64,000 nt of DNA, from contig NZ_JBAHUR010000005.1 of assembly GCF_036689815.1 (NCBI RefSeq), forward strand, positions 47,501 through 111,500. Reading direction: 5' to 3'. Made by a program: the position numbers and the translations under genes. Source of the DNA: Magnetovibrio sp. PR-2. Its GTDB lineage: Bacteria; Pseudomonadota; Alphaproteobacteria; Rhodospirillales; Magnetovibrionaceae. The notes under the pieces were generated by a model, which was not told the origin of the DNA, made no database searches, and saw only the letters and a list, made by a program, of their open reading frames with translations. Shown piece after piece: positions 19,164 through 28,278 of the stretch (position 1 is its first letter; each line of letters opens with the position of its first letter).

Positions 19164-19658
19164 ATGAAACCCACGAAAATGTTGAAAAGCGTATCAATGG
19201 GTTTTGGCATTATGGCCTTAGGCTTCATCACAGATACCGCCACCAACGAAGCCCACGCCACATGCGTACCCGAACCTTATATAGGGTCGGTCTGCATCAC
19301 GGCAGGCCCCTACTGCCCGCGCGATTATGTTGAACTCAACGGTGGTGTTTTGCCGATCTCCGAGTACATGGCCCTGTTCGCTTTGATTAACACGTCCTTT
19401 GGCGGCAACGGCACAACCACCATGGGCATTCCCGACCTTCGAGGTCGTTCGCCCATTCACCACGGTACGGGCCCAGGTTTATTACCCGCAGATTTTGGTG
19501 TTGCCCGTGGCGGCGGCACGGTCACCGTGGCGAACACTGGTGAAGGCGAGCCCATAACTAACCTTCCCCCGCAGTTGTCCATGCGCTTTTGCATGGCGGT
19601 CGATGGTGTGTTCCCGCCGCGCGGTGATACTACCGTGTGGTTGGGTCCTTCAAAGTAG
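19164..19658 (+). CDS. Exported tail-collar-domain (microcystin-dependent-like) protein
   Basis: 164 residues from the ATG at 19164, which follows a strong GAGGAGG; the open frame begins earlier without one. A signal peptide ends near EAHA-TC. The rest matches the phage tail collar fold used by MdpB-type bacterial proteins: the GSVCITAG start, DYVELNGG, a middle TSFGGNG, and PDLRGRSPIHHGTG. Such proteins stand outside phages too and their role is unclear. A short region near the C terminus carries two cysteines or aromatic residues that could be surface exposed. Confidence 0.78.
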   Translation: MKPTKMLKSVSMGFGIMALGFITDTATNEAHATCVPEPYIGSVCITAGPYCPRDYVELNGGVLPISEYMALFALINTSFGGNGTTTMGIPDLRGRSPIHHGTGPGLLPADFGVARGGGTVTVANTGEGEPITNLPPQLSMRFCMAVDGVFPPRGDTTVWLGPSK

Positions 19659-19966
19659 AACGGTTATGCGGCCCTGACATATCAATATGTTGCGGTTGTT
19701 TAGAATAAGTGGCACTGGGCCCCTGAAACCACTTTTTTCGAACATTTAAACACGCATTGAAATTGTAGGGTCTTGAACAAATCCTACCCCCGCAACCAAA
19801 CGTCAAAGGCCGCCACCTCGGGGCGGTCTTTTGCGTTTAGCTGACGGGGACTAGGCTTTAAAACTCGCAAGACAGGCCTTAGCCTGGATTGCAAAGGTTA
19901 ATTGCCTGCAAAGCTCCAGAACCATTGAAGGAAAAATGACTGCTCGGATTGCCTCCCCCCGCCTCA
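19659..19966. other. Intergenic region with tRNA 3' remnant and repeats
   Basis: No gene is seen. It carries the tRNA-fMet 3' remnant with terminator (19778-19857) and the 37-base repeat shared with 3217-3253. Confidence 0.6.
19778..19857 (+). repeat. tRNA-fMet 3' end duplicate plus terminator, copy 2
   Basis: CAAATCCTACCCCCGCAACCA (21 bases at 19778-19798) is identical to tRNA-fMet positions 3135-3155. Bases 19761-19770 still resemble the other side of the T arm (TTGTAGGG). The terminator-like sequence that follows matches the copy at 15613. This pattern suits an attachment-site scar or a segmental duplication of the rrn tail. Confidence 0.78.
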
Positions 19967-20653
19967 TTAAGTTGAAGCCGCGTGCTTGCACTTGGGTTCG
20001 GGCGGTGTGCTCACTTGACCATCGTGTAGATGTAAACGCCGCGTTTCAATGCGCCGGCGAAAGTGCGGGTCGTGGGAGACGAGAATCATGGATTGCGGTA
20101 AATCGTTTAAGATTTCGATGAGGCGTTCCGTGACGGCTTCATCCAAAGCATTGCTGGGTTCGTCTAACAATAAAACTTTGGGTTCCATGGCCAAGACGGC
20201 GGCTAAGGTCACCAGACGCTTTTCCCCCCCCGATAATTTGTGCGTGATTCGGTCATGAAAACCTGTGAGATGTAAACGCGCCAAAACATCGTCGACGATG
20301 GCCATGGTTTCGTCGCGTGTTTTCCCTAAGTTCAGGGGGCCAAAAGCCACGTCTTCGGCAACCGTGGGACAAAACAATTGATCGTCCGGGTCTTGGAAGA
20401 CATAACCCGCAAGGCGCCGGACTTCGTGGAAGTCTTTTTCTTCGCGTCGCTCTTGGCCGAACGCACACACGCTGCCGAGCGAAGGTTTAAGCAAGCCCAC
20501 AGCGATGCGCAACAAGGTGCTTTTGCCCGCGCCATTGGCACCCGTCAACGAAAGCCGCTCGCCTTCGTTTAAGGTCAAACATGCCCCGTTCAAAACGGGT
20601 GCGTGGGCGGGGTAGGAAAAATGAATGTTGTTGAGTTCAATAAGCGACGGCAT
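19967..20653 (-). CDS. cbiO: Cobalt ECF transporter, ATP-binding subunit
   Basis: 228 residues from the ATG at 20653. ABC ATPase with Walker A GANGAGKST (38-46), Q loop in VFQDPDDQLF, signature LSGGEKR (139-145), Walker B VLLLDEP and the switch His in VSHDPH. The VFQDPDDQLF stretch is typical of CbiO/EcfA. It powers cobalt (or nickel) uptake through the CbiM/CbiQ membrane parts. It is the last gene of a five-gene operon and its start overlaps the end of cbiQ by 17 bases. Confidence 0.92.
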   Translation of the reverse strand: MPSLIELNNIHFSYPAHAPVLNGACLTLNEGERLSLTGANGAGKSTLLRIAVGLLKPSLGSVCAFGQERREEKDFHEVRRLAGYVFQDPDDQLFCPTVAEDVAFGPLNLGKTRDETMAIVDDVLARLHLTGFHDRITHKLSGGEKRLVTLAAVLAMEPKVLLLDEPSNALDEAVTERLIEILNDLPQSMILVSHDPHFRRRIETRRLHLHDGQVSTPPEPKCKHAAST

Positions 20654-21437
20654 AGGCCCACTCCACTGACAGCAGGGCCACAACCGTGGACGCGCCAATT
20701 GCACTGAACCAAACATCACGCACAGAAAAGGTGAGATGATCAATCACATGAATTTGTCCGGAAAAGCCACGGCACTTCATGGCGGCGAGGACGCGCTCGG
20801 ACCGTTCCATCGCCCGCACCAACATCATCCCCACTAAGTAGCCAAAGCTCACATATGTATGGCGGGAATTTTGCGGGCGAAAGCCCCGTGCCTTCATGGC
20901 TGTGCGCAGGCGTTGGTATTCTTGGTGCAAGACATCAATATAGCGCACCGTAAACATAAGCAAATGGACCAAAGTGTCGGGTGTGCGCAGGCGGTATAAG
21001 CTGTGGCACAAGGTGGTGGATTCCATTGTGCCCACCAACGCCATCAGCATCAAAACGATGGCGTTCGCTTTCAACGCAATGCGTGCCGCCTGTAAAAAAC
21101 CTTCCCAGCTGGCGGGGAAACCGAACACATGAAACATGGCCTCGCCGGGTACGGTAAACGGTAACATGGCCAGCATGAAAATGATGAAGCTGTCCATGGC
21201 AATCATGCGTTTGAGTGTACGGCGGATGGGCATGCGCGCCGTCGCCATGACCAGCACGGATGCCCCAACGGCGGCTGCCAAAGCGACAAACTGGTGCAGG
21301 GCCACGACCGTGACGGCAAACACAACGGACCCGATGATGCGGGCACGGGGATCAATCCCGCGTACCGCATTGGGTGCGTGGGAAAAACCGTTGAGCGTAC
21401 TGACAGCACGCCCGCTACCGCCGAGAAGGTGACTCAC
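20637..21437 (-). CDS. cbiQ: Cobalt ECF transporter, transmembrane coupling subunit
   Basis: 266 residues, several membrane helices. The two cytoplasmic coupling motifs of the T subunit are present, AMKARGF and AMKCRGF (Ala-Arg-Gly type), which dock on the ATPase. It joins the metal-binding CbiM to CbiO. Its ATG overlaps the stop of the preceding gene by four bases (ATGA), so translation is probably coupled. Confidence 0.92.
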   Translation of the reverse strand: MSHLLGGSGRAVSTLNGFSHAPNAVRGIDPRARIIGSVVFAVTVVALHQFVALAAAVGASVLVMATARMPIRRTLKRMIAMDSFIIFMLAMLPFTVPGEAMFHVFGFPASWEGFLQAARIALKANAIVLMLMALVGTMESTTLCHSLYRLRTPDTLVHLLMFTVRYIDVLHQEYQRLRTAMKARGFRPQNSRHTYVSFGYLVGMMLVRAMERSERVLAAMKCRGFSGQIHVIDHLTFSVRDVWFSAIGASTVVALLSVEWAYAVAY

Positions 21438-22021
21438 GCAGAGGCCTCCTTCAGCTTTTGACGCGCCGCCACATACATGCCCATTCCAAAGATGCCGACG
21501 ATGTAACCAATACCGCCCAAGATGGTTTGCAAATCGTTCTTCTCTTTGTAGGCCGAAATCTCACGCCGCAAAGGGCGCAATTCGTCGCGGATCATTTTCG
21601 CCAACGCGGCTTTGTCGACCGAAGCGCCTGTTGCGATAGGTGCGGCGGCAGCCATTTGTGTGGGCGCAGGTGCATCTGTTTCAGGCTGTCCGATTCCGGT
21701 CACTGCTGCGACGTCCTCTGCACTCATGGACGTTGTCGCGATGTGGCCGGCTCCCAGGTCCGCTTGGAAGATATGGGCGACGGACTGGGTGGGCTTAAAG
21801 GTGAAGAAACCGTCCTCGTCGGTTTTGGTTTCCCCCAGTTTGTTTTGGTTTTCATCAAAGACTTCGATCAATTGATCGACGGACATAACGCCGTTGGAAA
21901 AGCCAAGTTCCCCTTCGATAACGTCGCCGCTCTCGAAAACCGCCATGATCACTTTGTGTGCGCTGGCTGGTGAAGTTGCCAAAAACACCGCCACAACGGC
22001 CACCGCAAGAAACTTATGCAT
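21434..22021 (-). CDS. CbiL/NikL-like accessory protein of the cobalt/nickel transporter
   Basis: 195 residues: signal peptide cleaved at about SPASA-HK, a periplasmic beta-type domain that would begin with His, a Pro/Ala-rich linker, and a C-terminal membrane helix (about 168-187). This plan is that of the CbiL/NikL component which stands in for CbiN in some cobalt and nickel ECF systems. A mature N-terminal His may help metal hand-over; that is inference. The gene lies between cbiM and cbiQ with overlaps on both sides. Confidence 0.82.
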   Translation of the reverse strand: MHKFLAVAVVAVFLATSPASAHKVIMAVFESGDVIEGELGFSNGVMSVDQLIEVFDENQNKLGETKTDEDGFFTFKPTQSVAHIFQADLGAGHIATTSMSAEDVAAVTGIGQPETDAPAPTQMAAAAPIATGASVDKAALAKMIRDELRPLRREISAYKEKNDLQTILGGIGYIVGIFGMGMYVAARQKLKEASA

Positions 22022-22649
22022 TTTGCGTTCCTTCCAGGGTGTTGGGGGTCAGGGCGTAGAACAGCTCTGGCTTGACGCGGTGCGCCAACAAAACCGCTGC
22101 GCCCGTCAAAATGCCTTCGATGGCCATGACTGGGATGTGCGCAAAGAATACGAGTTTCGCGGCTGCAAAAAACTCTTCGCCGGATAGCATCAAGGCAACC
22201 GCAACGAACACCGTCGTTAAAGCAATGGCCAATGCGCCGCCGAACGCTCCCCAGGCGGCGGCGATTTTTGCAGACCCCTGGTTCAAGCCCGGGCGGCAGA
22301 TGTAAGACACCAACACAGCAGGCAAGGCAATGGCAACCGTATTGACACCCAAAACCGTAATGCCCCCAAATCCAAAAAATATGGCTTGCAATAAAAGACC
22401 AACGAACAAAGCCGGGAAGGCCGCCCATCCGAGGATAACTCCAGCCATGCCGTTGAGGATCAGGTGAACGCTCGACGGTCCGATGGGCACATGAATAAGT
22501 GATGCGATAAAGAACGTGGCGCTTAAAACCCCAGCGGCCGGGATGCGGTCCACATCGAGCTTTTTCAAACCCAGTCCAAGGCCTGCAACAGCTAAGATGC
22601 CGCCGCCAATGACGACTTCAGTTGCCAGTGCTCCGTCAACAATGTGCAT
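22014..22649 (-). CDS. cbiM: Cobalt ECF transporter, metal-binding membrane subunit
   Basis: 211 residues, multi-spanning. It begins MHIVDGAL, the N-terminal Met-His motif whose His2 binds the metal in CbiM/NikM, and contains HVPIGPSSVHLILNG, a conserved family block with a second His pair. It confers substrate specificity in the inner membrane. The cobalamin riboswitch upstream of the operon favours cobalt over nickel. Confidence 0.93.
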   Translation of the reverse strand: MHIVDGALATEVVIGGGILAVAGLGLGLKKLDVDRIPAAGVLSATFFIASLIHVPIGPSSVHLILNGMAGVILGWAAFPALFVGLLLQAIFFGFGGITVLGVNTVAIALPAVLVSYICRPGLNQGSAKIAAAWGAFGGALAIALTTVFVAVALMLSGEEFFAAAKLVFFAHIPVMAIEGILTGAAVLLAHRVKPELFYALTPNTLEGTQNA

Positions 22650-22680
22650 GGTTGGTCACTCCCTGTTTGTGCATCACGGC

Positions 22681-23475
22681 TTATTTCACGTCGTAGGCGC
22701 GAATCCACAAGACGGCGTCTTGGGACAATTCTTTGCCTTGGTGTTCAGTTTTTGGGCCGGAGCCCAACGCGGCGAATCCCCAGAAACCGGCACGCGGAAT
22801 ACCGAATGTGAAGTAGCCATTTTCATCGCTGATGGCGACGACGGAACCGCCCGGCATTGGACCTGCAACAGGTTGCTTGGCGGTGTTTGAAGTCATATCC
22901 GGTTCTGCCGCCATGAACTCAATTTCGATTTCACCACCCGCGACGGGTTTGCCTTCGGACAACAAGCGGCCCGTAAACGTTGAACCTGCCAAAATATTGG
23001 TGGGCTTATTCAGAGGCACGATTTCGGTCGGCAAGCCCAACGGTTCGTTCCATCCCCCCGGAATGCCACCGCGGTTGACGTAGCTTTTGGTGATTTGTTG
23101 GATGTAGGTATCTTCGCTGCCCTCAAGATACGGTGCGGGGGTCAACGCGAAGATGTAATCACCGGTGCGCTTCAATGGTACGGTGGCTTCATAGGCGGCA
23201 GCGACATTGTCTTTGCCCTGGAACGTGATCGGTTTCAGCGCTCCCCGTAAATCTTTCTTTTTGCCTTTGAGCACATAATAGAATTCTTCCGGCTGCCCCA
23301 TATCCATGACATGAGCGTTTTCGAACGGATGCCAGAAAATCAGCTTGAACGGGACATTGCCGGCTTTTTCCAGGTTAACGTCCGGGGTGTAGATCAACTG
23401 AAAGTGTGCGAGAGCGGGTAAAGAAATGGTCGCGCCCAAGCATAGGCCGGCAGCTGCTGCGAGAATTTTTTTCAT
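22681..23475 (-). CDS. DUF4198 periplasmic protein linked to cobalt/nickel uptake
   Basis: 264 residues from the ATG at 23475, preceded by AAGGAA. A signal peptide is cleaved near PALA-HF, so the mature protein starts with His, as in NikK-type proteins. The body is a DUF4198 beta-sandwich with repeated GDYIFAL and GYFTFGI strands. It is the first gene of the operon and lies about 200 bases downstream of a cobalamin riboswitch. It probably binds metal in the periplasm and feeds CbiM; direct evidence is lacking. Confidence 0.85.
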   Translation of the reverse strand: MKKILAAAAGLCLGATISLPALAHFQLIYTPDVNLEKAGNVPFKLIFWHPFENAHVMDMGQPEEFYYVLKGKKKDLRGALKPITFQGKDNVAAAYEATVPLKRTGDYIFALTPAPYLEGSEDTYIQQITKSYVNRGGIPGGWNEPLGLPTEIVPLNKPTNILAGSTFTGRLLSEGKPVAGGEIEIEFMAAEPDMTSNTAKQPVAGPMPGGSVVAISDENGYFTFGIPRAGFWGFAALGSGPKTEHQGKELSQDAVLWIRAYDVK

Positions 23476-23664
23476 GAACTTCGGTTCCTTAAACAGCAAT
23501 AAACTTTGCGCCAAAGCAGGGAGCAAGAACCGAGATTTCGAGTGTTTGAAATTTCTAAACCCCATAACGGCAGACTCCGCAGTTCAGCGCACGATTAAAA
23601 TCGCCACCGAAGACGGAACAATCCGCACCACCAGCTTTCCCCGGCTGGAAGTAGAGGTGACGCG

Positions 23665-23842
23665 TCCTAAGGCAGGTCTCCTGGCTCGCGGGTCGTTAAC
23701 GCTCGGTCCGTCTTCCCTGAAAACACCTCTTGGGATGTTCGCAAGTGACTATAAGGACTGGCGTCTCGCCGCTCACAGTTGCGGGGACAGCCGCAGATTA
23801 CATCCCCCTGATGGGTAAGACGCTTCTGCAGTTCCCTTTTAA
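23665..23842 (-). promoter_or_regulatory. Cobalamin riboswitch controlling the cobalt-uptake operon
   Basis: Read on the minus strand, this element has the AGGGAA near its 5' end, the core GCTGTCCCCGCAACTG, and the 3' signature GAGCCAGGAGACCTGCC. These are the conserved elements of AdoCbl/B12 riboswitches. It lies upstream of the DUF4198-cbiM-cbiL-cbiQ-cbiO operon, which would be shut off when B12 is plentiful. Confidence 0.93.
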
Positions 23843-24017
23843 TCCCCCGGATCTTCTCCGTTTATGGGGAACCAAAGGCCACGGGGGGCATACTACTGTT
23901 GCACTGCGAAAATTCAATAGCGAAATTGAATTGGATGGGCCGAAGGCACGGGCGTTTTTCTCAGACAAATTGACCAAGGTGTTTGAATTGTTAGCGTATT
24001 ACGCTTGCGTCAGACAT

Positions 24018-24050
24018 AAAAAAAACCGCCCCAGTTGGGCGGCTTTTTTG
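24018..24050. terminator. Intrinsic terminator, active in both directions
   Basis: CCGCCC-CAGTT-GGGCGG flanked by A and T runs. It ends the DUF302 gene on the minus strand and separates it from the riboswitch leader. Confidence 0.85.
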
Positions 24051-24064
24051 TTAGAGAAACGTGA

Positions 24065-24547
24065 TCAGTTTCCTGTGGCCTCTTGCGCAATGGTGTCGAG
24101 CAAGTTTTCAATCGCCAATAAAGCTTGGCGGGACTCGATGGAGCCGCCCCGCTTGGGAACGCGATAGCCAACATGAACGGTGCCGGGTTCGTCGGCCAGT
24201 TCAAACACCATCATGGAATACGGGCAGAACATGATGTTGGTCGGGTCCGCTTCGACCGCTTCGCGGGTGTATTTGGCGGAACAAAACATCAGCATTTTGG
24301 CGTTGTTGTAGACCTTTTTCTTGCCACCCACATCCTTCATGGTGCGCGCCAGCATTTCGCCCACATCGGCGCGAAAATCAATCACCAGGCCTTGGTTGAT
24401 AACGGCGTTTTCAGCGTCGCTGACGACATCGTCAAACGCGGCTTTGACGCTGTAGGTTTTAAACGGGCCGTGGGCTGAAGCCGTACCCGCGTTGACTAGA
24501 AAAATCAGAGTAAAAACAGATAGTGTCGTGAACAAAAAGTGTCTCAT
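24065..24547 (-). CDS. DUF302 domain exported protein
   Basis: 160 residues from the ATG at 24547, which follows GGGAGG at good spacing. A signal peptide ends near TASA-HG. The rest fits DUF302, with the typical FCSAKYT segment and FCPYSMMVFE, each holding a cysteine. DUF302 proteins are often found with sulfur or metal genes; the biochemical role is not known. It stands alone between two terminators. Confidence 0.82.
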   Translation of the reverse strand: MRHFLFTTLSVFTLIFLVNAGTASAHGPFKTYSVKAAFDDVVSDAENAVINQGLVIDFRADVGEMLARTMKDVGGKKKVYNNAKMLMFCSAKYTREAVEADPTNIMFCPYSMMVFELADEPGTVHVGYRVPKRGGSIESRQALLAIENLLDTIAQEATGN

Positions 24548-24652
24548 GAAACCCTCCCAGTATTTCACCTTGCTTTCGCAATATAGCATGCCTGATTAGA
24601 CATTTGTTTTCCCAAGGCTGAGGACAAGCTTTTTTATGTCTAATTCCGCAAG

Positions 24653-24680
24653 AAAAGGGCCCCCAGCCGGGGCCCTTTTG
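24653..24680 (-). terminator. Intrinsic terminator of the TsoY-like gene
   Basis: AAAAGGGCCCC and GGGGCCCTTTT pair around a short loop, directly after the stop codon at 24685 on the minus strand. Confidence 0.8.
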
Positions 24681-24684
24681 GGAT

Positions 24685-25448
24685 TTAAGCGCGAAGCAGT
24701 TTGTTGTACAACTTGAACAGGGTCAAGATTGTTTTGGCCTGAACCAAGACCAAGGGCAACAACACAATGAAATACATTGGCGAGAACTTGTCCATTAAAC
24801 CCGTTTTCACCAGACCGAGGGTCAGGAAAAACATGCCGAAGACAAACAAGCCCACGCCAGGGCAAATCAGAGCATAGCTGCCGGGGCTTTGCTCCGGTCC
24901 GCGCAGGAAGTCGGTGAAATAACCGACTTTGCGCATGGCCACGAATCCAAGCATGCCAAACATGACTTGCAGGCCCAAAAAGCTCGACGTCAGCAAGAAC
25001 CGCAAGGAATCGCTGCTTTCGGAATGAAACAGCGTGTGCATGCCGCGAAAGCCCAACACAATTTTGACTAGGCCTAAGAAAATGGCGGCGCTGAGAAACA
25101 ATATCGAACCCAATGCGCCAACCACAATGGTCGCCGTCACATGGCTCATGGCCGTGGAGGCCGCGAAGCCGACACCGACCATGGCAAAGGCAAAGATTGC
25201 CAACATCTGACTAAGATTGTTGTTGCTCGTGCAATCAAAATGGCCTTTGGACAAAACACGCCAAAAAACGCCATGGCGGCCATCGCCAAGACGATCAAAA
25301 TCTGCACGGGCAAACTCGCGTTGAAAAAATAAGGGGACAGCACATCAAAAGTGATGATCGGTGTGCCTGGGTGCGGAACCATAAACATCAAATAGACGAA
25401 AAAGGTTACGGCTAAGCTACCGTTGCCAAGGGCGACGAGAAAATACAA
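24685..25448 (-). pseudogene. TsoY-like multi-pass membrane protein gene, frameshifted
   Basis: Two overlapping minus-strand frames encode consecutive parts of one membrane protein. The first (about 25490 to 25146) has SPLYFLVALGNGSLAVTFF and VPHPGTPI. The second (25254 to 24685) continues with HFDCTSNNNLSQML and four or five more membrane helices. A one-base shift near the T6 run at about 25268-25273 would join them. Upstream coding similarity reaches past the first frame's TTG to about 25490, yet no ATG or GTG is present there, so the start may be lost as well. From memory this resembles the TsoY (seleno)protein family; that name is tentative. It lies directly behind an SQR-like gene. Either a pseudogene or a sequencing error. 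Confidence 0.6.
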
Positions 25449-25492
25449 AGGCGAATAGTCTTGGCCTAAGTGTTGTTCGCTGAATTTTCGCT

Positions 25493-26632
25493 TTAGCGAA
25501 ACGCTTTGAGGTAGTGCTTCTCAAACCAGCGTTTCGACCAGTGGCCGAGCTTGGACATGGGCACCATCATGGTGCGTTTGGGATCGCGATAAACCATGGT
25601 GCCGGACGTGAGCGTATCGACAATACAGATCAATTCGACGCGGAATGTATCGTCGGCTTTTTGCCCTGACATCTCTGCCATAAGGTTGGTTGCCGCCGTG
25701 TTGGCTTGCAAATCTGCCATGTGGGCTTGCTTGGGCATCCAATCTGGACCGCCTTGATACGATCCGGTGTCGCCAACCACATATGTTTTGTCCCAACTGT
25801 CAATCTTGCAGGTCATGTCGGCTTGCACCATGCCGCCGGGGGACAGGGGCAGGCCGCTGTCTTGCACCCACGCGGGACCTGTGAGGCCCGGCATAAACAA
25901 AATCAGGTCGGTGGCAAATTCGCCGCCTTCGGTAATCACTTTGTCCGCTTCGAATTTTTTCATCTTGTTGCCAAGGTGCGTTTCGATGCCGCAGGTTTTC
26001 ATTTTTCCCAACAGGCGTTCAACCGCCTTTTCCCCCATGCGGATGCCCGGCTTGGGCGCGGGGGAGAAAAACACCAGCTTGAACTTGTCGCGCTTGCCCT
26101 GTTGGCGCAGGTAAGTGTCGATGCCGAACAGGAATTCGAACATCGGTCCGCCGCGCACGCCGCTGGGTTCTTTGGGATTGCCGCCAAAACCCATGGCAAT
26201 GGTACCCCCACTGCCGTCCATCATGGCGTGGAGCTTGTCGTGGATTTCTTGCGCTTCCTTGACCCCGGAGCACGGCACGATGGCGTTTTCAATGCCTGGC
26301 AGTTTGCGGATGAAGCGTCCGCCCGACGCGATGATTAAACCGTCGTTGGCAACCTTGCCGTTGTCGGTCACCACTGTCCGTCCGCCATCTTCCAAGCCCG
26401 TGACCCCGCCTTGGTGAAAGTCTACGCGGTTGGCGTTCAAGAAGTGATCCAACGGAACGACTAAGTCTTCGGCCTTGCGCAGCTTGGTCGGCACCCAAAT
26501 GAGGCTCGGGTAATACACGAACTCTTTTTTCGGGGCGATGAGGGTGATGGACGCGTTCGGGTCGCGTTTGCGCAAAGCTTTGGCGGCGGTCAGCGCGCCG
26601 AATCCTGCGCCGATGACGGCAAATTGAACCAT
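25493..26632 (-). CDS. SQR/FCSD-type FAD-dependent pyridine nucleotide-disulfide oxidoreductase
   Basis: 379 residues from the ATG at 26632, preceded by AAGGAA. The N-terminal Rossmann motif is VIGAGFGALTAAKAL; a second FAD block is TYVVGDTGSY. Family-typical features are YYPSLIWVP, VPCSGV and a late Cys in ELICIVDT, with a further one in KTCGIE. This is the sulfide:quinone oxidoreductase / flavocytochrome c sulfide dehydrogenase flavoprotein group, which oxidises sulfide and reduces quinone or cytochrome. Whether the cysteines suffice for sulfide oxidation is uncertain. It is followed closely by the TsoY-like gene. Confidence 0.85.
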   Translation of the reverse strand: MVQFAVIGAGFGALTAAKALRKRDPNASITLIAPKKEFVYYPSLIWVPTKLRKAEDLVVPLDHFLNANRVDFHQGGVTGLEDGGRTVVTDNGKVANDGLIIASGGRFIRKLPGIENAIVPCSGVKEAQEIHDKLHAMMDGSGGTIAMGFGGNPKEPSGVRGGPMFEFLFGIDTYLRQQGKRDKFKLVFFSPAPKPGIRMGEKAVERLLGKMKTCGIETHLGNKMKKFEADKVITEGGEFATDLILFMPGLTGPAWVQDSGLPLSPGGMVQADMTCKIDSWDKTYVVGDTGSYQGGPDWMPKQAHMADLQANTAATNLMAEMSGQKADDTFRVELICIVDTLTSGTMVYRDPKRTMMVPMSKLGHWSKRWFEKHYLKAFR

Positions 26633-26860
26633 GGTCGTTCCTTTTCGGAAATTCATTTTCCCCGACGTTATCAAGGCTTGGACGGTTTTTCAAACCTTCT
26701 CCAAATTTGCTGAAAAAAGCAGCATTTGGAATGTGGTCTTTGCGACAATTATAAGCAGAGGGAAAAGCTAATGCCTTGAATTCATGGAAAAAAGGTTTTG
26801 GCACAGGGTTTGCTCATATTCGCAGAGAAAACCGCCAACCGCCAAAGGAAGCGTACCGTC

Positions 26861-27610
26861 GTGTCGGCCAAACGCCTTTTACTCGTGCTCGCCCTGATTT
26901 TCGTGCCCCTGAATGCCTGGGCCGCAAAGACCACCATTGCGGTCGCGGCCAATTTTACGGCAGCGGCCAAAGACATCGCCAAGGCGTTCGAAGCCCAAAC
27001 CGGACACAAAGCCGTGTTGGCTTTTGGCTCCACCGGAAAGTTGTTTGCACAAATCGCCTATGGTGCGCCGTTTGATGCATTTTTGGCGGCAGACGTGGTT
27101 CGGCCGGGCAAAGCGGTGCAAGACGGTTTCGCGGTGCAAGGGTCACAGTTCACCTACGCCCTGGGCAAAATTGTTTTGTTCAGCGCGGATGAAAGCTTGG
27201 TCGATGGAAATGGTGATGTGTTGGGTAAAGGCGATTTATTTAACAAAATCGCCATCGCCAACCCCAAAACGGCACCGTATGGTGCGGCCGCTGTTGACGT
27301 GCTGCAAAAGCTTGGCCTCTACGTGCAAGCACGAACGAAGCTCGTCAAAGGTGACAACATCGCGCAGACCTATCAGTTTGTGATGACGCAAAATGCCCAA
27401 CTGGGTTTTGTGGCGTACGCGCAAGTGATCTTTGCCGAGGGTGGCTCGACGTGGGTGGTTCCTGAAAACCTCTACACCCCCATTCGCCAAGACGCCGTCT
27501 TGTTGGACCAGGGCAAAGACAATCCGGCGGCCAAAGCGTTTCTTGAGTTTCTCAAATCCGATCAAGGCCGCGCGATCATTCAAAAGTACGGCTATGGGGT
27601 GGATGAGTGA
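26861..27610 (+). CDS. modA: Molybdate ABC transporter, periplasmic binding protein
   Basis: 249 residues from a GTG at 26861 that follows AAAGGAAG; the frame runs further upstream without a usable start. A signal peptide ends near AWA-AK. The ModA body is clear: [54 protein letters not shown] and the C-terminal [11 protein letters not shown]. It captures molybdate or tungstate in the periplasm. First gene of modABC, with the next start overlapping its stop. Confidence 0.93.
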   Translation: MSAKRLLLVLALIFVPLNAWAAKTTIAVAANFTAAAKDIAKAFEAQTGHKAVLAFGSTGKLFAQIAYGAPFDAFLAADVVRPGKAVQDGFAVQGSQFTYALGKIVLFSADESLVDGNGDVLGKGDLFNKIAIANPKTAPYGAAAVDVLQKLGLYVQARTKLVKGDNIAQTYQFVMTQNAQLGFVAYAQVIFAEGGSTWVVPENLYTPIRQDAVLLDQGKDNPAAKAFLEFLKSDQGRAIIQKYGYGVDE

Positions 27611-28278
27611 TGTTCGACCCCGCCATCTGGCTGACCTTAAAACTCGCCACCGTGGTGACCATCGTGCTGATGATCATCGGCACGCCCTTGGCGTGGTGGC
27701 TGGCGCGGTCCAAAGCGTGGTGGAAAGAAGCGGTGGGCGCGGTGGTGGCCCTGCCTTTGGTGTTGCCGCCAACTGTGCTGGGCTTTTATTTGCTGATCGC
27801 CATGGGCCCGCAAAGTCCCTTGGGCGCGTTTGTCAAAGACGTGTTTGGACAAACGCTGCCGTTCACGTTTGAAGGTCTGGTGGTGGGCTCGGTCATATAT
27901 TCATTACCGTTTGTGGTCCAACCCATCCGCAATGCGTTTGAGGCCTTTGGGGAGCGGCCGTTGGAAGTCGCTGCCACCCTGCGGGCTTCCCCCCTAAATA
28001 CATTTTTTACCGTGGCACTTCCTCTTGCGCGCCCGGGCATGCTCACAGGCGCGGTGTTGGGCTTTGCCCACACGGTGGGTGAGTTCGGCGTTGTGTTGAT
28101 GATCGGCGGTAACATTCCCGGCGAAACCAAAGTGCTCTCGGTCGCCATTTATGACCATGTGGAAGCCCTGGAATGGGGCCAAGCCCACATTCTTGCGGGC
28201 GGCATGTTGGCGTTTTCCTTTGCGGTCATCTTAGCCATGATGGTGATTGAAAAGCGCTGGAGGAATAGGCTCGCATGA
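27610..28278 (+). CDS. modB: Molybdate ABC transporter, permease
   Basis: 222 residues, five or so membrane helices. The ABC permease EAA loop is seen in [20 protein letters not shown]-type sequence with a conserved Gly, and [12 protein letters not shown] is typical of ModB. The ATG at 27610 shares a base with the modA stop (TGATG), and its stop overlaps modC by four bases, so all three are translationally coupled. Confidence 0.93.
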   Translation: MFDPAIWLTLKLATVVTIVLMIIGTPLAWWLARSKAWWKEAVGAVVALPLVLPPTVLGFYLLIAMGPQSPLGAFVKDVFGQTLPFTFEGLVVGSVIYSLPFVVQPIRNAFEAFGERPLEVAATLRASPLNTFFTVALPLARPGMLTGAVLGFAHTVGEFGVVLMIGGNIPGETKVLSVAIYDHVEALEWGQAHILAGGMLAFSFAVILAMMVIEKRWRNRLA

